This document shows positions 1 to 5,764 of a DNA stretch of 7,480 nucleotides, one piece after another. Source of the DNA: Savagea sp. Lineage in GTDB: Bacteria > Bacillota > Bacilli > Bacillales_A > Planococcaceae. The stretch lies in NCBI GenBank assembly GCA_030152265.1, contig JASLHQ010000053.1, forward strand, positions 1-7,480, read 5' to 3'. A program made the translations under genes and the position numbers. Below the pieces are notes generated by a model, which had not been told where the DNA came from, ran no database searches, and worked only from the letters and a program-made list of their open reading frames with translations. The first letter of the stretch is position 1. Every line of letters begins with the position of its first letter.

Positions 1-1
1 C

Positions 2-220
2 GAACAAGTGACATCATTCATCGCACACGGTCAAACAGGTGTCATTTTACTCGCACGTGAAGAAGATTTCAAAACGATTCAAGATTACACGTACAATCTC
101 GGCGGACAAGTTGTACGCCTTAACGGAGATTACGTGCGAGATCAAATTAAACAAGCGCAACTCGCGCAGTTCGAACTTGAACGCGATGCGCGCAAACGTT
201 GGAAAGATCGAAATAAATAA
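2..220 (+). CDS. C-terminal part of an unidentified protein (5' end outside window)
   Basis: The reading frame is open from the window edge and ends in TAA at 218-220, giving the last 72 residues of a protein. An in-frame GTG at 8-10 has no ribosome binding site in view, so I treat it as an internal valine. The visible part starts with a small hydrophobic stretch (GVILLA), continues with a mixed alpha/beta-looking segment (GGQVVRL) and ends in a charged helix rich in Gln, Arg and Lys (about the last 25 residues, ending RKRWKDRNK). No catalytic motif or membrane segment can be seen. I do not recognise the family. Such a basic tail is common in nucleic-acid-binding proteins such as RNA helicases, but this is only a guess. 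The gene ends at a strong bidirectional terminator, so it is the last gene of its transcript. Codon use looks like that of its neighbours. Confidence 0.75.
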   Translation, partial: EQVTSFIAHGQTGVILLAREEDFKTIQDYTYNLGGQVVRLNGDYVRDQIKQAQLAQFELERDARKRWKDRNK

Positions 221-224
221 AACG

Positions 225-262
225 AAAGACCATCCCGCAACTGTAGCGAGATGGTCTTTTTT
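225..262. terminator. Bidirectional intrinsic terminator between the first gene and the sirtuin
   Basis: The arms AAAGACCATC (225-234) and GATGGTCTTT (250-259) pair perfectly, and an inner CGC/GCG pairing further closes the loop. A T run follows on the plus strand, and the minus strand has its own T-rich tail opposite 211-224. It can therefore end transcription from both convergent genes. The T run of the plus strand touches the stop codon of the minus-strand sirtuin gene. Confidence 0.9.
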
Positions 263-977
263 ATGCTTGTAATTCCGCTTGAATACGACGTAAATAGTCA
301 CCGATTTTTTCATTTTTAATACAACGATCGGCGAAAGCATCGTATTGTGTTTCATCTTGATTAACGATAATTAATGTCGCATCATGTTCAACTGCGATAA
401 GCGGGTATTGATTTGCTGGGGAGACGGTCAATGAAGAACCGAGCACGAGAAATACATCCGCTCCTTCACTCATAAGTGCCGCTTCCATTAAAGCACGTTC
501 ATCTAACATTTCGCCGAATAAGACGATCGATGGGCGTAGGGGACCGCCACATTCACAGTAATATTGTTCATCTTCGTAACGTTTATTGCTGTACACTTTG
601 CCACACGTTTCACAATGCACTTCTTTCAACGTTCCGTGCAGTTCGATGACGTGGCGTGAGCCTGCCTCTTGATGAAAACCGTCGACATTTTGTGTAATGA
701 TCGATGTCACATACCCTTTTCGTTCCCAATCAGCCAAAATGTAATGACCTTCGTGAGGACCGTATTCGTTCACCCCGATGACGCGATTGCGATAAAAGTC
801 GATGAACGTATCGAACTGACCATTCAACGCGTCGACGGTTGCTACTTCGGACGGATCGTACTTCGTCCACATCCCGTCTTTCGCTGAACGAAAATCCGGT
901 AAGCCGCTTTCGGTCGACATGCCCGCCCCAGTGAAAACGACAACCTTCTTTCCTTCTTTTATTAACTGTGCTAACAT
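261..977 (-). CDS. cobB: NAD-dependent protein deacetylase, sirtuin (Sir2/CobB/SrtN family)
   Basis: A 238-residue protein, a normal length for bacterial sirtuins. Members remove acetyl (some other acyl) groups from lysines, using NAD+ and yielding nicotinamide and O-acetyl-ADP-ribose in the cytoplasm. Visible motifs in order: NAD-binding GAGMSTESGLPDFRS (17-31), TQNVDGFH (95-102), catalytic His114 in HGT, four zinc cysteines 122, 125, 141 and 143, LRPSIVLFGE (147-156), and the GSS nucleotide-binding turn (180-182). The second cysteine pair is CxC rather than the commoner CxxC. The start ATG at 975-977 is supported by AAGGATG shortly upstream on the minus strand. The gene stands alone: head-to-head with a phosphatase gene and convergent with the first gene. 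In B. subtilis the sirtuin SrtN counteracts acetylation of acetyl-CoA synthetase; no acs or acu gene lies here, so the substrate is unknown. No convincing promoter could be picked out upstream. Confidence 0.95.
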   Translation of the reverse strand: MLAQLIKEGKKVVVFTGAGMSTESGLPDFRSAKDGMWTKYDPSEVATVDALNGQFDTFIDFYRNRVIGVNEYGPHEGHYILADWERKGYVTSIITQNVDGFHQEAGSRHVIELHGTLKEVHCETCGKVYSNKRYEDEQYYCECGGPLRPSIVLFGEMLDERALMEAALMSEGADVFLVLGSSLTVSPANQYPLIAVEHDATLIIVNQDETQYDAFADRCIKNEKIGDYLRRIQAELQA

Positions 978-1057
978 TTCATCACATCCTTATTTCCATT
1001 CCTCTATATAGTAGCACGAGCGAATGGACTTTTCGAACAATTGGAGGGAGAATGACG

Positions 1058-1471
1058 ATGAGCAGAACGACATATCAAAGTTTACTCGATGGAAAAGTGT
1101 ATATCGGGGGGATTGACGCCGTCGAAACAGCGGATGCCGAACATCAAATCGATGCCTTTTTCGATTTGCGTGGCACACGTGACGGAGACGTCCACGAAAA
1201 AAGCGTCTACACACCACTAACAGACGGTGACGAAGCAACGAGCTTACAACGCACCGTCCAACAAATGAAAGAAGCGGTTGAAGCAGGCGAAACGATCTAC
1301 ATGCACTGCAATACAGGACGCGGTCGCACAGGGGCAGCCGCTACCGCTTTACTGCTTGAACTCGGTGTCGCATCATCGATAGAAGAAGCGGAACAGATGG
1401 TGAAAGAAGCGCGTGATGTGATCGATATCCGCCCGAATTTCCGTGAAGCATTGCAACAACTGTACAAATAA
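1058..1471 (+). CDS. Small dual-specificity/tyrosine phosphatase-like protein
   Basis: A 137-residue cytosolic protein. It carries the Cys-dependent phosphatase signature HCNTGRGRTG, i.e. HCx5R with nucleophile Cys84 and phosphate-binding Arg90. Asp56 or Asp58 in YTPLTDGDEA, about 26-28 residues upstream, is well placed to be the general acid. The N-terminal strand VYIGGIDAVE followed by IDAFFDLRG is typical of the compact DSP fold. Family knowledge: such enzymes hydrolyse phosphotyrosine/phosphoserine or small phosphorylated substrates; the substrate here cannot be told. Start choice: the frame is open from 968, but the only ribosome binding site, GGAGGGAG at 1043-1050, precedes two in-frame ATGs at 1052 and 1058. 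Spacing favours 1058 (10 bases from GGAGG) over 1052 (4 bases), though 1052 is possible and would add two residues. The gene is monocistronic, with a terminator right after its stop. It shares about 80 bp of upstream DNA with the divergent sirtuin gene. Confidence 0.88.
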   Translation: MSRTTYQSLLDGKVYIGGIDAVETADAEHQIDAFFDLRGTRDGDVHEKSVYTPLTDGDEATSLQRTVQQMKEAVEAGETIYMHCNTGRGRTGAAATALLLELGVASSIEEAEQMVKEARDVIDIRPNFREALQQLYK

Positions 1472-1475
1472 GAAA

Positions 1476-1518
1476 AGAGCCGTCTCCTTTCATCGTAAAA
1501 GGAGCGGCTCTCTTTTTA
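1476..1518. terminator. Bidirectional intrinsic terminator between phosphatase and BCCT transporter
   Basis: AGAGCCG (1476-1482) pairs with CGGCTCT (1505-1511), and the inner arms CTCCTTT and AAAGGAG pair above a single bulged T. T runs follow on both strands. It serves the two convergent genes. The stop codon of the minus-strand transporter (1516-1518) lies in the T tract. Confidence 0.92.
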
Positions 1519-3072
1519 TTTTTCGTCGCGCTGTTTTTGCGCTTCTTTTCTTATTTTTTCAAAATGACGAATATCTTCCGGCCTTACCGTAATCGGCTCT
1601 TTCCTTAACACTTTGCCCATCGCAAACATTAAAATGACGAGAAATACGGTAAACGGTAAAGCCGAAACGAGCGATGCGGTCTGCAATGCGTTCAGTCCTC
1701 CAGCGAATAAAAGAACTGCCGCAATCGCCGACATGAGCACGCCCCAAATCGTTTTCACGATCATCGGTGGAAGCAAATTCCCTCGCGTCGTCATACTCGC
1801 TAAAATGTACGTCGCCGAATCCGCACTCGTCACTAAAAATGTAATGACGAGAATGATTGCTAAAACTGACAAGACATTCGTAAATGGCAACTGTTCCATC
1901 GTGACGAATAACGCGCTCGTCACATCGAGATCGACCGCTTCCGCAATCGCTGTACCATTGTTTAAATCGCTATACAATGCTGTTCCACCGAGTGTCGCTA
2001 CCCACATCATCGCAAAGACAGGCGGGATGATCATCACCCCTGTAATGAATTCACGAATCGTACGTCCTCTCGACACACGAGCGACGAAAGCCCCGACGAA
2101 CGGGCTCCATGCAATCGCCCACGCCCAATAGAAAATCGTCCAATCACTCACCCACGTACCGCCTTGATACGGCTGAAGACGCAAACTATATTGAATGAAA
2201 TTCGTAATGTAATCTCCGACCGCTACCGTAAACGACTCCATAATGAACACTTTCGGACCCATAATGAAGAAGAAAGCGAGTAACGCGATTGCGAGCGCTA
2301 AGTTAAAGTTTCCTAAATAACGAATTCCTTTATTTAATCCTGTTGAAGCTGACAACATGTACGCACCGAAAACGAGCACGATAATAATGAGCTGGAGCTT
2401 GAAATTATTTTCCCATCCGAAGACCGATTCCAATCCCCCGCCCATCTGCATGACACCGAGTCCGATTGACGTCGCAATTCCCATCACTGTCGCAATAACA
2501 GCGAAAGAATCGATGCCGCCTTTTAAATATTTATTCGATCCGACGACCGGTTCGAGCGCCGTCGAAATGAGACCATCTTTCTTTTTTCGAAACTGCATAA
2601 ATCCGATGACGAGACCGACTAAACCGAAAATCGCCCATTGTGAAATGCCCCAATGGAAAAAGGCATAGCCCATCGCGACACGCGCAGATTCCGCTGACTG
2701 GTCAGGCACTCCTTGAAATGGTGCATTGAAATAATGACTCATCGGCTCTGCGACTCCCCAGAACACGAGTCCGACACCGAACCCTGCAGAAAACAACATC
2801 CCAATCCATGTGAAAAATGGATAGTCTGGTTTCGCATCATCGCCACCGAGACGAATCGCGCCATATTTACTAATGGCTAAAGCGAATAAAAAAACAATTA
2901 AAATAAAGACGGTTAATAAGTAAAACCACCCGAAATTCACTTGCGTAAAATCATATAAAATTGTAGCGACACGCTCAAAGCTATCTTTCGCTACCGCTCC
3001 TAGTACGACGAGTACAAATACTGTAATCGACGAAATTAAAAATACCGGGTTTTTCCAAAACCTGTCATCCAA
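1516..3072 (-). CDS. opuD: BCCT-family Na+-coupled osmolyte transporter (glycine betaine carrier OpuD-like)
   Basis: A 518-residue membrane protein with about 12 hydrophobic segments, the usual BCCT size. The family takes up betaine and related trimethylammonium compounds as osmoprotectants. Landmarks: glycine-rich GFGVG in the first core helix (97-101) followed by WGVAEPMSHY, HWGISQWAIFG (140-150), DGLISTALEP (167-175), the family signature DWTIFYWAWAIAWSP (310-324) and VSRGRTIREF (333-342). FLVTS at 412-416 matches the sodium-site motif of Corynebacterium BetP, so Na+ coupling is inferred. The C-terminal tail is short and charged (about 490-518); such tails sense osmotic stress in BetP. The aromatic box differs from BetP: Phe149 for a Tyr and Ala319 for a Trp (numbering of BetP from memory), so the substrate may not be plain betaine. 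The start is TTG at 3070-3072, with AGGGAG 9 bases upstream; the nearby ATG (3066-3068) is out of frame. A SigB-type promoter precedes it. Confidence 0.92.
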   Translation of the reverse strand: MDDRFWKNPVFLISSITVFVLVVLGAVAKDSFERVATILYDFTQVNFGWFYLLTVFILIVFLFALAISKYGAIRLGGDDAKPDYPFFTWIGMLFSAGFGVGLVFWGVAEPMSHYFNAPFQGVPDQSAESARVAMGYAFFHWGISQWAIFGLVGLVIGFMQFRKKKDGLISTALEPVVGSNKYLKGGIDSFAVIATVMGIATSIGLGVMQMGGGLESVFGWENNFKLQLIIIVLVFGAYMLSASTGLNKGIRYLGNFNLALAIALLAFFFIMGPKVFIMESFTVAVGDYITNFIQYSLRLQPYQGGTWVSDWTIFYWAWAIAWSPFVGAFVARVSRGRTIREFITGVMIIPPVFAMMWVATLGGTALYSDLNNGTAIAEAVDLDVTSALFVTMEQLPFTNVLSVLAIILVITFLVTSADSATYILASMTTRGNLLPPMIVKTIWGVLMSAIAAVLLFAGGLNALQTASLVSALPFTVFLVILMFAMGKVLRKEPITVRPEDIRHFEKIRKEAQKQRDEK

Positions 3073-3081
3073 CCAAATCGA

Positions 3082-3087
3082 CTCCCT
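3082..3087 (-). promoter_or_regulatory. Ribosome binding site fixing the TTG start of the BCCT gene
   Basis: On the minus strand AGGGAG lies 9 bases before TTG (3072-3070). No in-frame ATG has a comparable site, and the only ATG nearby is in another frame. This makes TTG the best-supported start. Confidence 0.7.
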
Positions 3088-3110
3088 AATGTTATAAAGT
3101 ATAAAGGTAC

Positions 3111-3135
3111 ATACCCTTTATAAATACATTAAAAC
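3111..3135 (-). promoter_or_regulatory. SigB-type general-stress promoter for the BCCT gene
   Basis: Read on the minus strand, GTTTTA (3135-3130) is followed by 13 bases and then GGGTAT (3116-3111). The SigB consensus in Bacillus is GTTTAA, 12-15 bases, GGGTAT, so the -10 matches at all six positions and the -35 at five. The expected transcription start near 3104 gives a leader of about 30 bases containing the ribosome binding site. Osmolyte uptake genes of Bacillales are known SigB targets, which fits. A TATACT box at 3099-3104 might act with SigA, but no well-spaced -35 is visible for it. Confidence 0.7.
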
Positions 3136-3147
3136 ATAAAAAAGAGA

Positions 3148-3169
3148 TTCATTACAATTTTATTATGAA
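3148..3169 (-). other. Imperfect AT-rich inverted repeat after the MFS gene; possible weak terminator or operator
   Basis: On the minus strand the 22-base element begins TTCAT and ends ATGAA. It has one mismatch and one G-T pair and is followed by TCTCTTTTTT. It lies just past the stop of the MFS gene and upstream of the SigB promoter, so it may be a weak terminator separating the two minus-strand genes. The stem is almost all A-T, so its strength is doubtful; an operator role is an alternative. Confidence 0.35.
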
Positions 3170-3173
3170 ATGT

Positions 3174-4385
3174 TTACATACTCGTCTGTTCTGGCTGTCC
3201 ATCTTTCGGTAAAAGTAAACCGACTAAACCTAAAAACGGCAAATAACTTGCGACGATCATCGTATCCATCACACCGATACGATCCATTAAGTTTCCGATA
3301 AATACAGCACCGACCGCTCCCATACCGAAAGCGAGTCCGACTGTTAAGCCAGCCATCGTTCCAATCTTAGTCGGAATTAATTCTTGTGCATAAACGACCG
3401 TCACCGAGAAGCTCAACATGATAAAAAATCCGATAATCGCTAAAAAGACGCCAATCCAAGTAGCGGAGATGAACGGTAATCCGAGCGCAAATGGCAATGG
3501 AACGAGCAACGATAAAATGATGACATTTTTCGTTCCGATACGATCGGCAATCGGACCCCCGAAAAATGTTCCAATCGCACCGAATGCTAAAAATAAGAAA
3601 ATGTATAACTGCCCTTTTTCAATCGTGTAGTCGTAGTTTTGCATGAGATGGAAGACATAAAAACTAGACATACTCGTCACGTAAAATGAACGTGCGAAAA
3701 TAATGATCATTAAAAGTCCGAGTGCGATTCCGATTTTTTTCTTCGTTAAATGACCGAGCGTTGAAACGAGCACTTTTTTACGTTTCGACGTTCGTTCTTT
3801 TTCGAGCTGTTCGCGATACCAAAACGATACACGCGTTAACAACAATACAGCGGCAACAGCGACGAGGACGAAAATAGCTGCTCCTCTTTGGCCGAGACCA
3901 ACTAATACGAACGCGCTAATTAAAGGAGCAAGCGCTTGACCGGTATTCCCTCCCACTTGATAAATCGATTGCGCAAGACCACGCTTTGAACCTGCGGATA
4001 AAAACGAAACTTTTGACCCTTCCGGATGGAATACCGCAGACCCTAATCCGAGCAAAGCGACCGATGCGATAATGAGTCCGTAGCTCGAAGCGAACGCAAG
4101 ACCCGCCATCCCGATTGCTGACAATACCATCGCAAGCGGCAAAGCGAACGGACGCGGTTTTTTATCGCTAATGTATCCGACAACCGGTTGTAAAAGTGCC
4201 GACACCATATTTAATGTGAACGCTATAAATCCTAGTTTCGTGTAAGAAATGCCGTGCGACTTTTCTAAAATCGGGAACATCGCCGGAACGACTGCTTGAA
4301 TCGCATCGTTAAATAAGTGCGCAATCCCGATTGCGACCATAATGGCATACGTCGGTTTCGTAAAATATTGATTTTCCTTTGTCAT
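3174..4385 (-). CDS. MFS exporter, fosmidomycin resistance (Fsr/YfnC) family
   Basis: A 403-residue, 12-helix major facilitator protein of the inner membrane. Family features: HLFNDAIQAVVPAMFP (23-38) in the first helix, a loop-2 motif-A form GYISDKKPRP (70-79), the Fsr-typical GSAVFHPEGSK (115-125), IYQVGGNTGQALAP (141-154), a central basic cytosolic loop at about 190-217 between the two six-helix halves, and a second motif A, GGPIADRIGTKN (276-287). Escherichia coli Fsr exports fosmidomycin; the true substrate of Bacillales homologues such as YfnC is not established, so a drug or metabolite exporter is all that can be said. The frame stays open to 4598, but the ATG at 4383-4385 has AGGTGG three bases upstream and the upstream part would overlap the NOS gene, so this start is preferred. 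The gene is divergent from NOS and upstream of the BCCT gene on the same strand. Confidence 0.9.
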   Translation of the reverse strand: MTKENQYFTKPTYAIMVAIGIAHLFNDAIQAVVPAMFPILEKSHGISYTKLGFIAFTLNMVSALLQPVVGYISDKKPRPFALPLAMVLSAIGMAGLAFASSYGLIIASVALLGLGSAVFHPEGSKVSFLSAGSKRGLAQSIYQVGGNTGQALAPLISAFVLVGLGQRGAAIFVLVAVAAVLLLTRVSFWYREQLEKERTSKRKKVLVSTLGHLTKKKIGIALGLLMIIIFARSFYVTSMSSFYVFHLMQNYDYTIEKGQLYIFLFLAFGAIGTFFGGPIADRIGTKNVIILSLLVPLPFALGLPFISATWIGVFLAIIGFFIMLSFSVTVVYAQELIPTKIGTMAGLTVGLAFGMGAVGAVFIGNLMDRIGVMDTMIVASYLPFLGLVGLLLPKDGQPEQTSM

Positions 4386-4413
4386 AATCCACCTCTTTCT
4401 CTTCCATTCCGTT

Positions 4414-4422
4414 ATTATAACA
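4414..4422 (-). promoter_or_regulatory. Extended -10 SigA promoter for the MFS gene
   Basis: The minus strand reads TGTTATAAT, i.e. a perfect TATAAT (4419-4414) with the TGn extension (4422-4420). No good TTGACA-like -35 is seen at 17 bases, which is usual for extended -10 promoters. The start would be near 4407, giving a leader of about 22 bases that holds the AGGTGG site. Confidence 0.6.
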
Positions 4423-4457
4423 AAACAATTAAGAATTGCGCGAAAGTATGTATTTTG

Positions 4458-4496
4458 TGTGAACAACAAACATCTATTTTTTATAATGTTTTCACA
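4458..4496. promoter_or_regulatory. TGTGAA / TTCACA dyad spanning the NOS promoter (possible operator half-sites)
   Basis: TGTGAA at 4458-4463 and its reverse complement TTCACA at 4491-4496 enclose the -10 box. Their centres are 33 bases apart, about three helical turns. TGTGA/TCACA half-sites are used by Fnr/Crp-type and Rex regulators, and a TTTGTGAA-like motif by ResD, but these normally have much shorter spacing. A chance dyad in AT-rich DNA is quite possible. Confidence 0.25.
4459..4487 (+). promoter_or_regulatory. SigA-type promoter for the NOS gene
   Basis: A perfect TATAAT lies at 4482-4487. A weak -35, GTGAAC (4459-4464; only the central TGA fits TTGACA), lies 17 bases upstream. The start would be near 4494, leaving a leader of about 60 bases. 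A weak -35 together with a dyad covering the promoter suggests control by a regulator. Confidence 0.55.
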
Positions 4497-4547
4497 GTCT
4501 CTTTTTCGTTCACGTAAATCATTTAAGCTTAATAGAGAAGGAGTTGG

Positions 4548-4559
4548 ATGATACGATGA
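4548..4559 (+). other. Three-codon mini-ORF overlapping the NOS start codon
   Basis: ATG ATA CGA TGA sits 4 bases after AAGGAG (4538-4543). Its TGA (4557-4559) overlaps the NOS ATG (4556-4558) as ATGA. The ribosome binding site is closer to this mini-ORF than is ideal and 12 bases from the NOS ATG, which is longer than is ideal. Translation of the mini-ORF is unproven; it may be coincidental. Confidence 0.3.
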
Positions 4560-5647
4560 ACAATGTATTAAAAGAAGCGATCGATTTTTTACACACATAT
4601 TATGAAGAAAATGAATTACCGATAAATGAGCGAGATGCTCGAATTGAAGCTGTCACAAAAGAAATTGAGGAGACGAAAACGTACACTCATACGTTTGAAG
4701 AATTGAGCTACGGTGCGAAACTCGCTTGGCGCAACAGCAACCGATGCATCGGACGACTTTTTTGGAATCAATTGCACGTCTTCGATGAAAGAGAAACGAC
4801 AAATTTAGAAGATGTGATGAATGCTTTATTTCGACATATCGACTATGCGACAAACGAAGGAAAAATTCGTTCGACAATTACGATTTTCCCTGCTAAACGA
4901 CCAGATGGAACTGAGCCCATCCGCTTACATAACCATCAACTATTACGCTACGCAGGCTATGATACGATTGGGGATCCCGCTTCTCGAACATTTACACATT
5001 TTTGTGAATCTCTCGGGTGGGAAGGCGCCAAAACTCCCTTTGACATTTTACCGCTCGTCATTGAAAATGAACATGGGGAACATTTATGGCGTAATATCCC
5101 CTCTTCCATCATTCGCGAAGTGCCGATTACACATCCTGAGTATGACTTCACACCACTCCAATTAAAGTGGTATGCGGTGCCGATCATTTCAGATATGATT
5201 TTGGAAATCGGAGGCATTGAATATACAGCGGCTCCGTTTAACGGATGGTATATGGGAACAGAAATTGGCGCGCGTAACTTTGCTGATACCGACCGCTACG
5301 ATCAACTGCCCGCTGTCGCTAAATTGCTCGGACTCGATACGTCTTCAAACCGTGCGCTTTGGCAAGACCGTGCACTCGTCGAATTAAATATCGCCGTTTT
5401 ACATTCGTATGAACAACACGGCGTCACACTCGTCGACCATCATACGGCAAGCAAGCAATTTGAAATTTTTGAAAAGACAGAGGAAAAAGCGTGCCGGCAT
5501 ATTACAGGTAACTGGACGTGGCTCATTCCGCCACTCGCACCAGCAACGAGTCATATTTTCCATCGTCCTTATGACAATACGACATTAAAACCGAACTTCT
5601 TTTATCGTAAAAAAGAACAGACGGGATGTCCATTTCATACGAAATAG
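4556..5647 (+). CDS. nos: Bacterial nitric oxide synthase, oxygenase domain
   Basis: A 363-residue heme enzyme of the bacterial NOS type: it contains the oxygenase domain only, with no calmodulin site or flavin reductase. Family role: conversion of L-arginine to citrulline and nitric oxide, with electrons borrowed from cellular flavodoxins and reductases. Seen: heme-ligand Cys64 in WRNSNRCIGRLFW (58-70), the pterin/arginine pocket APFNGWYMGTEIGARN (226-241) with substrate Glu236, PIISDM (209-214), where Ile211 takes the place of the mammalian Val and should slow NO release as in B. subtilis NOS, and the late pterin-side segment NWTWLIPP (319-326). The C-terminus ends TGCPFHTK, with a CP motif. 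Start: an in-frame TTG at 4544 directly abuts AAGGAG and cannot be used well; ATG 4556 is preferred although its spacing is 12. In Bacillus, NOS protects against oxidative stress and some antibiotics. No flavodoxin or reductase gene is adjacent, and no clear terminator follows. Confidence 0.96.
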   Translation: MNNVLKEAIDFLHTYYEENELPINERDARIEAVTKEIEETKTYTHTFEELSYGAKLAWRNSNRCIGRLFWNQLHVFDERETTNLEDVMNALFRHIDYATNEGKIRSTITIFPAKRPDGTEPIRLHNHQLLRYAGYDTIGDPASRTFTHFCESLGWEGAKTPFDILPLVIENEHGEHLWRNIPSSIIREVPITHPEYDFTPLQLKWYAVPIISDMILEIGGIEYTAAPFNGWYMGTEIGARNFADTDRYDQLPAVAKLLGLDTSSNRALWQDRALVELNIAVLHSYEQHGVTLVDHHTASKQFEIFEKTEEKACRHITGNWTWLIPPLAPATSHIFHRPYDNTTLKPNFFYRKKEQTGCPFHTK

Positions 5648-5764
5648 TCCTCCATTTTTTAACAAAATGACGACATTTCAGCAAATTCAGTGCAAACTCT
5701 TTCGGAAACGTGTAAACTATGGCACATTAAAGTGAAACAACTTATGACAAAGGAGACACGGATT

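Noticed and set aside
968..1057. Longer N-terminus for the phosphatase from the GTG-type start at 968
   Set aside because: It would overlap the start of the sirtuin gene and span the only ribosome binding site (1043-1050); the family begins near 1058.
1613..2131. 172-codon open frame on the plus strand, antisense to the BCCT gene
   Set aside because: It lies wholly inside a clear membrane-transporter gene, has no good ribosome binding site, and its composition is that of an antisense shadow.
3174..4385. Calling the MFS gene a proven fosmidomycin-resistance gene
   Set aside because: The family name rests on E. coli Fsr; substrate specificity cannot be read from the sequence, so only the family is claimed.
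4386..4598. N-terminal extension of the MFS exporter
   Set aside because: It overlaps the NOS start and both promoters. The ATG at 4383-4385 has its own ribosome binding site and gives a normal first helix.
5653..5680. CATTTT/AAAATG hairpin after the NOS gene as a terminator
   Set aside because: The stem is only six mostly A-T pairs and no T run follows on the plus strand, so it is not a convincing intrinsic terminator.
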